From Marinimicrococcus flavescens (GTDB taxonomy: Bacteria; Pseudomonadota; Alphaproteobacteria; Geminicoccales; Geminicoccaceae), in contig JARGEQ010000096.1 of NCBI GenBank assembly GCA_029211145.1, positions 1-64,000 of the forward strand: a stretch of DNA of 64,000 bases. The letters are read 5' to 3'. Shown in pieces: positions 26,930 through 34,355 of this stretch (positions are counted from its first letter, which is position 1; each line of letters starts with the position of its first letter). The translations under genes were made by a program, and so were the position numbers. Below the pieces are notes generated by a model. It saw nothing but the letters and a program-made list of their open reading frames with translations, was not told where the DNA came from and ran no database searches.

Positions 26930-27442
26930 CTAGTCCTTCCTGACCCGGTAGGTGCCGTCCTCGTCGCGCGCGATTGCCGGCAGTTCCTCGAGCTGGTCGC
27001 GGGTAGCCGAGGTGAACAGGTCGCGATCCTCGCCGCGCACCTCGATCTGGCTCATCGGCAGCGCCACCTTGCGCTCGCCAAGCCCGAGAAAGCCGCCGAC
27101 CTCCAGAACCACGGCGGCGACCCGGCCCTCCTGGTCCACCAGCACGTCCTCGATCTCGCCGATCTCCTCGCCGTCTGCGCCCTCGACGTCTTCGTCCATG
27201 AGCTGGCTGATGGCAAAGCCGCCCAGCACCTGCCCCTCGACGAGAAGCCGGTCGTCGCCGAACGCGGTCGTTCCACCCTGGAAGGGCCACAGCCTGTGCG
27301 GCCCTTCGGCACCGGAGCCGACGCTCTGCGGTGCTGGCACCACCCCGGGACCCGCGGCCGGCGTTTGTGCCTGCTGCGCGTGAACCGCGCCCGCACCCAG
27401 CAGCGCCGCGAGGGGGACCAAGGCCAGGAGCCGTTTCGTCAT
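26930..27442 (-). CDS. Exported PRC-barrel domain protein
   Basis: A 170-residue protein with a signal peptide (LLALVPLAALLGAGAVHAQ) and a PRC-barrel domain from about residue 75: GEEIGEIEDVLVDQEGRVAAVVLEVGGFLGLGERKVALP. Such exported PRC-barrel proteins are common in alphaproteobacteria; the domain binds other proteins or RNA, but the role in the periplasm is not known. ATG 27442 is chosen over GTG 27445. It is convergent with the small hypothetical gene at 26603. Confidence 0.85.
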   Translation of the reverse strand: MTKRLLALVPLAALLGAGAVHAQQAQTPAAGPGVVPAPQSVGSGAEGPHRLWPFQGGTTAFGDDRLLVEGQVLGGFAISQLMDEDVEGADGEEIGEIEDVLVDQEGRVAAVVLEVGGFLGLGERKVALPMSQIEVRGEDRDLFTSATRDQLEELPAIARDEDGTYRVRKD

Positions 27443-27555
27443 CACGAGGCATCTCCTTCGTCGTGACTTCCTGGCGCGGAAACCGAAAGGCTAACGCACC
27501 GGTTCCGCGCTCCTGCCAGTCGGCCGCTGCAGGGCAGCCGCGCGATCCCTTCATA

Positions 27556-27593
27556 TTGACGTACTAAACATCATTGTTGCATGTATGCGATGT
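27556..27593 (+). promoter_or_regulatory. AT-rich promoter and possible operator for the XRE-sulP pair
   Basis: An unusually AT-rich island in GC-rich DNA. It contains TTGACG at 27556-27561 as a -35 candidate, with no strong -10. It also has the inverted repeat ACATC (27568-27572) / GATGT (27589-27593) and an inner GCAT-GT-ATGC at 27579-27588. It ends 30 bases before the XRE start, so autoregulation is plausible; this is inference. Confidence 0.4.
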
Positions 27594-27622
27594 AATCTTG
27601 ATGCCTTTTGGAGAATCGTCGG

Positions 27623-27898
27623 GTGATTACCGCCGGACAGATGCGGGCCGCCCGGGCCCTTCTGCGGATCGACCAGCGCCGGCTCGCCGAAATGGCCGGC
27701 GTATCGCTGCCGACGATCCAGCGCATGGAAGCCAGCGACGGGCAGGTGCGCGGCGTTGTCGACACGCTGGCCAAGGTGGTCGAGGCGCTGGAGGGCGCCG
27801 GCGTCGAGCTGATCGGCGAGAACGCGGTGAGCAGCGGCGGCGGCCGCGGCGTTCGGCTGCGCGAGCCGGCGCCGCGGCCCGGCGCGGCGACGGACTGA
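27623..27898 (+). CDS. XRE-type helix-turn-helix regulator
   Basis: A 91-residue regulator consisting almost entirely of one HTH: ITAGQMRAARALLRIDQRRLAEMAGVSLPTIQRMEASDGQ. The usual family start MIT places translation at GTG 27623, with GGAG nine bases upstream; a TTG at 27608 is less likely. The C-terminus (GVELIGENAVSSGGGRGVRL) is typical of this small family, which often precedes SulP transporter genes in alphaproteobacteria as I recall. It probably controls sulP, 59 bases downstream. Confidence 0.82.
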   Translation: MITAGQMRAARALLRIDQRRLAEMAGVSLPTIQRMEASDGQVRGVVDTLAKVVEALEGAGVELIGENAVSSGGGRGVRLREPAPRPGAATD

Positions 27899-27957
27899 GG
27901 GGCAGGAGCCCGCAGGAGGAACCTGCCGGCTGCGGGCCGGCGGAACAGGAGGTGGTC

Positions 27958-29694
27958 ATGGCCGGACGAGCCGCGGAGCCGGGGTTCGCCGAACTCTTTA
28001 CGCCCAAGCTGGTGACGGTGCTGCGCGAGCGCTACGGGCCGAGCCAGCTGCGCGCCGACGCGCTCGCCGGGCTCACCGTAGCGATCGTCGCCCTGCCCCT
28101 TTCCATGGCGATCGCCATCGCCTCCGGCGTCACGCCCGACCGCGGCCTGTTCACCGCCATCGTCGGCGGCTTCATGGTATCGGCCCTGGGCGGCAGCCGC
28201 TTCCAGATCGGCGGTCCGGCCGGCGCGTTCATCGTGCTGGTGGCAGCGACGGTACAGCGCCACGGCATCGACGGCCTCGTGCTGGCCACCATGCTCTCGG
28301 GGCTCATCCTCCTGGCGGCGGGCTTCCTGCGCCTTGGCACCTTCATCAAATACATCCCCTACCCGGTGACCGTGGGCTTCACCGCCGGGATCGCGCTCAT
28401 CATCCTGGCGAGCCAGCTCAAGGAGCTGCTGGGCCTGAGCCTCGCCGGCCCCGAGCCCGGTCCGTTCCTGGCCAAGCTCTCGGCACTCTCCCAGGCCCTG
28501 CCTTCCGCGAGCTGGCCGGCGATCCTCGTCGCCGCCTTCACCATGGCGCTGATCCTGGCGCTGCGGCACTACCGGCCGCACTGGCCCTCGATGCTCATCG
28601 CCGTGGTCGCGGCCTCGGCGCTCGCCTGGCTGGCCGACCTGCCGGTCGAGACCATCGGCAGCCGCTTCGGCGGCATCCCCCGCTCCCTGCCCCTGCCCTC
28701 CCTGCCGGATCTCTCGCCCGAGCTCGTGCTGGCAGTGCTACCGGATGCCTTGGCCTTCGCGCTACTGGGCGGCATCGAGAGCCTCCTCTCGGCGGTGGTC
28801 GCCGACAGCATGACCGGCCGCCGCCACCGCTCGAACTGCGAGCTGGTGGCCCAGGGCGCGGCCAATGTGGCATCCTCGCTGTTCGGCGGGATCTGCGTCA
28901 CCGGCACCATCGCCCGCACCGCCACCAACGTCCGCTCGGGCGCGCACGGCCCGGTCGCGGGCATGCTGCACGCGCTGTTCCTGCTGCTCTTCATGCTGGT
29001 GGCAGCACCGCTCGCCGCCTACATCCCGCTGGCCGCCCTGGCAGCGCTGCTTGCGGTGGTGGCATGGAACATGGTGGAGCGGCATGCCATCGCCACCCTG
29101 CTGCGGGCAGCGCCGGGCGAGGCGCTGGTGCTGGCCACAACCTTCCTGCTCACCGTCCTGGACGATCTGACCACCGGCATCCTCGCCGGCTTCGGGCTGG
29201 GCACGCTGCTCTTCGTGCACCGCATGGCCCAGGCGGTCGAGGTCGAGCGGGGTGCGCCCGTGATGGAGCCGGACCGGGCCGACGGCGCCGTCGCCGAGCG
29301 CCAGCCCTACGATGCCGCCCTGGCCAGCAATCCGGAGCTGGTGGTGGTGCGCATTTCCGGCGCGTTCTTCTTCGGCGCCGCCGCCGGCGTGGGTGGGGCC
29401 CTCGACCGGCTGGGCGAGCAGCCGCGGGCCTTCGTGCTCGACTTTGCGGCGGTGCCGATGCTCGATTCGACCGGAGCCGCCACCATCGAGGGCTTCGTGC
29501 GCCAGGCCCGCCGCCGTGGCGCTACCGTCTATGTGGCCGGAGCACGCCCGGGAATACGCCGCGCCCTGCTGACCCACGGCGTGCGGCCGCCAGGCGTACG
29601 CTTCCGCAGCAGCCTGCCCGCCGCCCTCGATGCAGCCCGTGCCCGCCTGACCCGGGAGGAGATGCAGACGGCAGCAGAAGCGACGGCCTCCTGA
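27958..29694 (+). CDS. SulP family anion transporter with STAS domain
   Basis: A 578-residue inner-membrane anion transporter. The transport domain (about 1-420) shows DALAGLTVAIVALPLSMAIA, GGSRFQIGGPAGAFIVLVA and IESLLSAVVADSMTGRRHRS. A cytoplasmic STAS domain (about 455-555) contains FVLDFAAVPMLDSTGAATIEGF. Sulfate is the classic substrate, but bicarbonate and dicarboxylates are also carried by this family, and no residue decides between them here. AGGAGG precedes the ATG. It is translated just after the XRE regulator. An inverted pair of interspersed repeats follows. Confidence 0.92.
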   Translation: MAGRAAEPGFAELFTPKLVTVLRERYGPSQLRADALAGLTVAIVALPLSMAIAIASGVTPDRGLFTAIVGGFMVSALGGSRFQIGGPAGAFIVLVAATVQRHGIDGLVLATMLSGLILLAAGFLRLGTFIKYIPYPVTVGFTAGIALIILASQLKELLGLSLAGPEPGPFLAKLSALSQALPSASWPAILVAAFTMALILALRHYRPHWPSMLIAVVAASALAWLADLPVETIGSRFGGIPRSLPLPSLPDLSPELVLAVLPDALAFALLGGIESLLSAVVADSMTGRRHRSNCELVAQGAANVASSLFGGICVTGTIARTATNVRSGAHGPVAGMLHALFLLLFMLVAAPLAAYIPLAALAALLAVVAWNMVERHAIATLLRAAPGEALVLATTFLLTVLDDLTTGILAGFGLGTLLFVHRMAQAVEVERGAPVMEPDRADGAVAERQPYDAALASNPELVVVRISGAFFFGAAAGVGGALDRLGEQPRAFVLDFAAVPMLDSTGAATIEGFVRQARRRGATVYVAGARPGIRRALLTHGVRPPGVRFRSSLPAALDAARARLTREEMQTAAEATAS

Positions 29695-29781
29695 GGGCGT
29701 TGCCGTTCTGCTGAAAGCACGCGTGGCGGAGCGGCGACGCCGGACGCTCCCGCACAGCGGACCGGATCCCGGCGGCGGAGC

Positions 29782-29830
29782 CACGCAAGGCGCTGCGCGC
29801 GGCCGCTTTTTCTCCTTTTGCCGTCTGGCC
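29782..29830 (-). repeat. Short interspersed repeat, copy 4 (reverse)
   Basis: Core GGCGCTGCGCGCGGC at 29789-29803, then the pyrimidine arm CCGCTTTTTCTCCTTTTGCC and GTCTGGC. It faces copy 5 about 100 bases away. Confidence 0.75.
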
Positions 29831-29932
29831 GCCGCCCCGGGCACGTCGCGCCTTGCCACGGGGCGGCGGCGGGCTCTCACGCCAGTAGGATCGCGCGGAA
29901 GGCTGAAGATCCGCTGAACACCCACCGCCGCC

Positions 29933-29977
29933 AACTAACAGAAGCACAAAATGCGAAAGCCGCGCGCAGCGCCTTGC
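29933..29977 (+). repeat. Short interspersed repeat, copy 5
   Basis: Arm ACTAACAGAAGCACAAAATG, then core GCCGCGCGCAGCGCC at 29959-29973, then TTGCA. The arm is more diverged than in copies 1-3. Confidence 0.72.
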
Positions 29978-30074
29978 ACGGCTCGGCCGCCACGGGCCGT
30001 GACCAATTGCCGGGCGCCTTTCCGGCTACCTCTTCCGGCGAACCGGGATCGATTCCAAGCTCCCCGCCCGACGG

Positions 30075-30562
30075 CTACTCCACCTTGAAGACCTGCTCGG
30101 TGATCTTCCTGTTGCCGCTCTCCTCGATCGCCAGCACCTCGAGCTTGAACTCAGCGCCCTCCACGCTCGCGCCCGCCTCTACGAACTCGCGGTCGTGCCG
30201 GAGAAGACGTAATCCCCCTCCGGGAACAGCGCGCGGAATCGCGAGAACGGCACCTCCTCGAGCGGCGGCTCGACCCCCTCGATGGCAAGCTCGGTCAGGC
30301 CGATCCGCCTCAGCCCGTCCTCTGGCGTGACCTTGAGGATTCTCTTTCCTTCAGGCCTCTTGATGGAGACGCTCTTCCAGCTCTCCGCATCGAGGAAAAC
30401 CTGCAGACCGACATCACCATCAGTGGCGTTGCATTCGTTGAAGATCTCGGCCCTGTCGAACTCGATCGCCACGACCTCGCCACTCGGCAGGACAGCAAGG
30501 GCGACGGCAGCGCACAGCGCCAGGGACAGCAGCTCTCGAGGCGCAGCAGGCTTGAATGCCAT
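30075..30562 (-). pseudogene. Secreted protein gene broken by a one-base frameshift
   Basis: The first 127 codons from ATG 30562 encode a signal peptide (LLSLALCAAVALAVLPSGEV) and a soluble domain with ECNATDGDVGLQVFLDAESW and LEEVPFSRFRALFPEGDYVF. They end at a stop near 30179. A different frame continues the protein from the same point: DREFVEAGASVEGAEFKLEV to a TAG at 30075-30077 (last residues TEQVFKVE). Restoring one base near 30190 would give SGHDREFVEAG without a break. So this looks like a single-base deletion (or a sequencing error) in a ~160-residue periplasmic protein of unknown function, not two genes. Confidence 0.7.
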
Positions 30563-30905
30563 TGCTTCTTCCTCCTCCCTGGCGATTGGGCGAAGCGGCC
30601 CGCGTGGCCGCCCGCAAGGATACGGCTGAACACGGCGCGCGGCGCTTTTCGGGGAAGAAGCCCGCGCCTGCCTCCAGCCGACGCGGGCGGGCCACGAGAT
30701 CCATCACACCTGACCTGCGGCCCGTCCGCGCGCGACCTGCACAAGTCGGAAGGAAGCGCACGGCTCGCCGGCAGGACCTTCGCGAACCGTGGCAGGACCT
30801 TCGCGAACCGTGGATGGGCGCTGGGCGGACAAGCGCCACAGGCGCGTGGCAGCAGCGCCCCCACCCCGCTCCGGCGCCCCGGGGTGCTCAGCCAATCGGG
30901 ACCCT
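30563..30905. other. Intergenic stretch with a tandem palindromic repeat
   Basis: 343 bases without a supportable gene, upstream of the broken secreted-protein gene and downstream of the DUF421 gene. Its main feature is the perfect 21-bp tandem duplication at 30771-30812. Longer open frames here translate to Arg/Ser/Gly-rich sequence with no domain. Confidence 0.55.
30771..30812. repeat. Perfect 21-bp tandem duplication with TTCGCGAA palindromes
   Basis: Two identical 21-base units (GCAGGACCTTCGCGAACCGTG) abut at 30771-30791 and 30792-30812. Each carries the 8-bp palindrome TTCGCGAA, at 30779-30786 and 30800-30807. The palindromes are exactly two helical turns apart, as expected for a pair of operator sites bound on one face. 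Confidence 0.8.
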
Positions 30906-31421
30906 TCATGTCTCCGGGCGGCCGGCGAGCCGCGTCAGGGCCAAGGCCTGCTGCGGGGCTTCCGGCACCACGCTGAAGCTGCCGTCGGTCTCGAGAATCA
31001 CCGCCTCGATCCTCCCCGGATCGGCTTCGCCGCTGCCGCGCAGGGCAGCCAGCACCTCGTCCTCGGTGACTCGCTCGAGGCGCATCGCCTCCCCGAGAAA
31101 GCGGCCCTTCCAGAGCACCAGCCGCGGCTCCGACTTGACCAGCCGGCGCACCCGCACCGAACGCACGGAGCCCCACGCGACCACATACTGGAGGCCCACG
31201 AGAAGGGCGAAGCCGAGCAGTCCTTCGGCGAGGGCGACGCTCTCGGTGAGCAGGATGCTGGCCAACGTCGATCCGAGCGCCACGGTCACCACCAGATCGA
31301 AGGCGTTCATCTTGGCGAGGGTGCGCTTGCCGCTCACCCGCAGCAGCAGCACCAGCGAACCGTAGGCCAGAGTGCCCACCACCAGGACCCGCAGCAGTCC
31401 GAGCCAACTATCGAAGAACAT
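30906..31421 (-). CDS. DUF421 (YetF/YcaP-like) membrane protein
   Basis: A 171-residue protein with an N-terminal membrane part of about three helices (WLGLLRVLVVGTLAYGSLVL and following) including the family motif RVSGKRTLAKMNAFDLVVTVALGS. A small cytoplasmic DUF421 domain follows, with PRLVLWKGRFLGEAMRLERVTEDEVLAALR. The family is widespread and its function unproven. ATG 31421 is chosen because GGAGGAG precedes it and the first helix follows; a longer frame reaches 31508. It is divergent from the two small genes at 31666 and 31880. Confidence 0.85.
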   Translation of the reverse strand: MFFDSWLGLLRVLVVGTLAYGSLVLLLRVSGKRTLAKMNAFDLVVTVALGSTLASILLTESVALAEGLLGFALLVGLQYVVAWGSVRSVRVRRLVKSEPRLVLWKGRFLGEAMRLERVTEDEVLAALRGSGEADPGRIEAVILETDGSFSVVPEAPQQALALTRLAGRPET

Positions 31422-31665
31422 GCCGCTCCTCCGCATCCGCCCCTGCTGTAACGGCGCCGGCTGCGGGAGGTTCACAGATTTACGCACGTTGCCTGCTGCG
31501 CTGCACAATCAGCGTGCATTTTTCATGGCAATACGCCGGACCAAGCAATGCTGCGTTGCAACATTACGGGTGGTAGCAGGGGCGCGCCGGGGCCATCTAG
31601 TGGTTGGAGATGATCGCGGGACGGAGCTGCCGTTCCGCCATGACCGAGTTTTTGGAGTCTTGCAC

Positions 31666-31857
31666 ATGACCGCCGCGAAGGACCGCGTGGTTCAGCCTTT
31701 CGTCGCCCGCGTCCCCAGCCCCGAGGAATATCAGCGCCTCATGGCGGAGGCCCGGCGTATGCGCGCCGAGACCGTCGCCGGCCTGTTCCGCAGCCTCTGG
31801 CAGACGCTGAGCCGTCCCGCCGCCCGGCCCGCCGGCGGCCGCCAGGCGCACGCCTGA
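31666..31857 (+). CDS. Small protein, RSP_7527-like (tentative)
   Basis: A 63-residue protein with PSPEEYQRLMAEARRMRAE followed by TVAGLFRSLWQTLSRP. The amphipathic pattern of M/L-RAE then two aromatic-containing turns resembles short alphaproteobacterial proteins related to DUF1127, including the RSP_7527 type, but the assignment is by impression only. GGAG lies about eight bases before the ATG. It sits 22 bases upstream of a DUF1127 gene in the same direction, which supports both being real. The 150 bases upstream are comparatively AT-rich and probably contain the promoter. Confidence 0.6.
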   Translation: MTAAKDRVVQPFVARVPSPEEYQRLMAEARRMRAETVAGLFRSLWQTLSRPAARPAGGRQAHA

Positions 31858-31879
31858 CCGCCACGAGGGAGAGATCGCC

Positions 31880-32089
31880 ATGGCCATGACGGCTACCCTT
31901 ACCGCCCGCAGCGAGTTGCCACGCCCCTTCGCGTTCCTGGCCGGCCTCGCCGCCTCGATCGTCGAGGGCGTCAATGCCCACCGGCGCTGTCAGGAGCTCT
32001 ACGCGCTCGACGACGCGCGGCTCGCCGACCTCGGCATCACCCGTGAGGACATTCCGCGGGTCGCTTTCTTCGGCGCATCCCGCCGCTGA
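31880..32089 (+). CDS. DUF1127 domain small protein
   Basis: A 69-residue protein with the DUF1127 (YjiS-like) domain at the C-terminus: YALDDARLADLGITREDIPRV. The N-terminal half is hydrophobic-amphipathic (LAGLAASIVEGVNAHRRCQ). Small DUF1127 proteins influence phosphate, carbon or sRNA metabolism in some alphaproteobacteria; here the role is unknown. GAGGGAGAG precedes the ATG. It probably forms a two-gene unit with the gene at 31666. Confidence 0.85.
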   Translation: MAMTATLTARSELPRPFAFLAGLAASIVEGVNAHRRCQELYALDDARLADLGITREDIPRVAFFGASRR

Positions 32090-32185
32090 GCCCCTGCTGC
32101 ATCGAGGAGCCTGCGCCACCGCCCCGGCGGTCGGCGTCGGGCTCGTCCGGCGGCCTGGCATGCGTGTCCGCGACGGGCGCCGCGC

Positions 32186-32626
32186 TCAGCCGACCGGCGC
32201 GCAGTATTCCGGGCTGTCGCCGAATTTCGGCAGGTGATAGACCAGCATGATCGCCGGCTTGCCGTCGCTCTTGCGGGTGGCCGCCCAGCCGCTGACGCTC
32301 GCCCCGTCGGCATCCGGCGCGAACGGCCCGCTGGTCCAGGCGATGGCCCCGCTTGCCGGGTCGATTTCCCAGGTGCCGGGTATCATGTGCGTGCCGCGAT
32401 AGGCGTAGCTGCCGTCGCCGGCGATCGTGAAGCGCGTGCTGAAGCGCCGGCTGCTGGTGCCCGAGAACTCCGAGGGGTGCTGGCCGCGAAACTCGACGCA
32501 GGCATAGTCGCCCGGCACCACTGCAGGGGCGGTCGCGTAATTGTCGGTGAGCGCCGCAAGGCCGGCGGCCTGCGCGGCCCCGGCCACCCCGGTGGCCAGA
32601 AGGATGGCGGCTGTCCGCGATCGCAT
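32186..32626 (-). CDS. Exported hypothetical protein
   Basis: A 146-residue protein with a clear signal peptide (AAILLATGVAGAAQA) and a mature domain of about 125 residues containing VPGDYACVEFRGQHPSEFSG, two Cys (in YACVEF and at EYCAPVG) that could form a disulfide, and FTIAGDGSYAYRGTHMIPGTW. The short beta-rich pattern suggests a lipocalin-like or all-beta fold, but I do not recognise the family. It is convergent with the DUF1127 gene and lies 71 bases downstream of the GreA/B-type gene. Confidence 0.65.
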   Translation of the reverse strand: MRSRTAAILLATGVAGAAQAAGLAALTDNYATAPAVVPGDYACVEFRGQHPSEFSGTSSRRFSTRFTIAGDGSYAYRGTHMIPGTWEIDPASGAIAWTSGPFAPDADGASVSGWAATRKSDGKPAIMLVYHLPKFGDSPEYCAPVG

Positions 32627-32697
32627 CGGTCGGATCTCCCCTGGAGGTCGCGACCGACGTTAGATCGCCTTCGGCAGCACCGCAACTTCCAGTTGGC

Positions 32698-33198
32698 CTA
32701 CCCGTGCTCCTCCGGCACCTCTTCGGGAGTGGGATCGATCGCCAGCACCTCCACCTCGCCCGTGGGGAGCTGGACGAGATCGCCGAGCTCGGTGCCGACC
32801 AGCGCCCGGGCCACCGGCGCCGGCCAGGCGATGCGCCCCTGCGCCGGCTCCGCCTCGTCCTCGCCGACGATCCGGAAGCAGCTCTCGGTGCCATCCGCAT
32901 GACCTAGCGTCACCGCTGCGCCGAAGGTCACCCGCTTGCCGTCCTTGTCCGGCTCCACGAGCTCGGCCGAGGCCTGGCGGGCCGACCAGTAGCGCAGCTC
33001 GCGCGACGCCCGCGCCTCGCCCTCGGCGTCCTCCGCCTCGTGCGCCGCCTCCAGCGCGGCGCGGTGCTCGGCCACCTTGCGGGCGATCAGCGCCATGCCG
33101 CGCGCGGTCACCAGATTGGGATGCTCACTGATCGGCCGATCGAGAAGCGGCACGGCTCCCGTCTCGGTATCGCTCTCCCTGACAAAGGCTCGGCTCAT
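32698..33198 (-). CDS. GreA/GreB family transcription elongation factor
   Basis: A 166-residue protein with a coiled-coil N-terminal part (GMALIARKVAEHRAALEAAH to ASRELRYWSARQASAELV) and a C-terminal FKBP-like GreA/B domain (VTFGAAVTLGHADGTESCFRIVGEDEAEP and GRIAWPAPVARALVGTELGDLVQL). GreA/B factors enter the RNA polymerase secondary channel and stimulate transcript cleavage. The coiled coil carries acidic residues at its tip (EAEDAEGE), as needed for function. The N-terminal 25 residues differ from classical GreA, so a specialised paralogue is possible. ATG 33198 is chosen because upstream residues are not family-like. Confidence 0.8.
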   Translation of the reverse strand: MSRAFVRESDTETGAVPLLDRPISEHPNLVTARGMALIARKVAEHRAALEAAHEAEDAEGEARASRELRYWSARQASAELVEPDKDGKRVTFGAAVTLGHADGTESCFRIVGEDEAEPAQGRIAWPAPVARALVGTELGDLVQLPTGEVEVLAIDPTPEEVPEEHG

Positions 33199-33387
33199 GA
33201 CATGACCCACAAAAAAAACGCGGCACGGCCGCAAGGCCGCCGCAACGCCATGACGATCACCCTCCAGCCTTGCGCCAGCACCGCGCCGGGGTCAAGCCAG
33301 GCCGGGCCGCTCCCGTCCCACGGTGTGGCGTGGCCTTTTCCTTCCGGCGATACCCCTTTCGCGCTGTCGTGCACAGCACCCCCACCC

Positions 33388-34188
33388 TCACTGCCAGGCC
33401 ACCTTCCATAGCGCCACCGCCCCCGGCACGCCCTTGAACGACTGCCGGCCTGCGGACTGAAGGCCGCTACGCTCGGCCAGCGCGTCGTGCACTGCCTGCG
33501 AGACGAGAATGGCGCCGTCTCCCGCGGCGTGGCAGATACGCGCCGCGGTCTGCACGGTGAGCCCGAACAGATCGCGGCTGTCCTCGACCGGCTCGCCGGC
33601 ATGGAGGCCGATCCGCACCCGGAGCGGCTCCACGCTGCCGCGGTTGAAGGCAGCGAGGCCGCGCTGGATCGCCTGCGCGCAGGCCACCGCCGCCGCGGCG
33701 TCGGGAAAGGAGGCCATGATGCCGTCGCCGGTATGCTTGACCTCCAGGCCGCCCGCATCGCCCAGCGCGCGCCGCACGATCCCGTCATGGGCCCGTACCA
33801 TCTCCACCGCCCGGGCATCGCCGAGCCGCGCCGTCATGCCGGTGGAATCGACCATGTCGGTGAACATCACCACCCGGAACGCGGCCTCGGACACCGCCTG
33901 CTGGGATGCAGGGTCGGCGATCCGCCCCAGGAACGCCTCGACCGCCGAGAGCTCGACCTCGATGACGTGGCTGGCGACGCCGCCATGCGCCTCCTCGTGG
34001 ACCCGCATGGCCGTCTGCCGGTCGGGCGCATCGATCAGGCAGAAGGCGCTGCCGCGCGGCTCGTCGAACCAGTAGGTGAGGAAGCGGACGCCGTAGCGCC
34101 CCTGCACCTCGAGATCCTTGCGATGCGCATCGGCAACGTCGGCCGCCGTCATGCCCTGCATGTCGTGGCGATCGAGAAAGATCGGCAT
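33388..34188 (-). CDS. DUF4242 domain fused to class III nucleotide cyclase
   Basis: A 266-residue fusion. Residues 1-85 form a DUF4242 (nickel-responsive SCO4226-like) small alpha/beta domain: MPIFLDRHDMQGMTAADVADAH, YWFDEPRGSAFCLIDAPD and HGGVASHVIEVE. Residues ~105-265 are a class III adenylate/guanylate cyclase catalytic domain: VMFTDMVDSTGMTARLGD with metal-binding Asp, LEVKHTGDGIMASF with the second Asp, and VRIGLHAGEPVEDSRDLFGLTVQTAARIC. It is cytosolic with no membrane helix. The N-terminal domain probably acts as the sensor, perhaps of a metal. Whether the product is cAMP or cGMP cannot be told by eye. Confidence 0.87.
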   Translation of the reverse strand: MPIFLDRHDMQGMTAADVADAHRKDLEVQGRYGVRFLTYWFDEPRGSAFCLIDAPDRQTAMRVHEEAHGGVASHVIEVELSAVEAFLGRIADPASQQAVSEAAFRVVMFTDMVDSTGMTARLGDARAVEMVRAHDGIVRRALGDAGGLEVKHTGDGIMASFPDAAAAVACAQAIQRGLAAFNRGSVEPLRVRIGLHAGEPVEDSRDLFGLTVQTAARICHAAGDGAILVSQAVHDALAERSGLQSAGRQSFKGVPGAVALWKVAWQ

Positions 34189-34355
34189 GCGCCGCCCCCC
34201 GCCCTTGAACCAAACACATCACTCTAGCCTGCCGGCCGGTGATCACCAAAGGCGGCGCTGCCGTCGCGCACATTGCGCCCGACCCCCGCTCCATGGAATC
34301 CTCGTGGATTCACGCAGCACCCCGGTTGCGACCGGGACAATGCGGGAGGCTGGAC

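Larger units (their letters stand above)
29695..30074. other. Intergenic stretch dominated by an inverted repeat pair
   Basis: 380 bases without a gene between the convergent ends of sulP and a broken secreted-protein gene. It holds interspersed repeat copies 4 (reverse) and 5 (forward), about 100 bases apart. The spacer sequence has no protein-like reading that I can support. Confidence 0.6.

Noticed and set aside
30420..30839. Open frame containing HGSRRSC twice
   Set aside because: The repeat in the protein only reflects the 21-bp DNA duplication; the remainder is Arg/Ser-rich without a domain and overlaps the secreted-protein gene in another frame.
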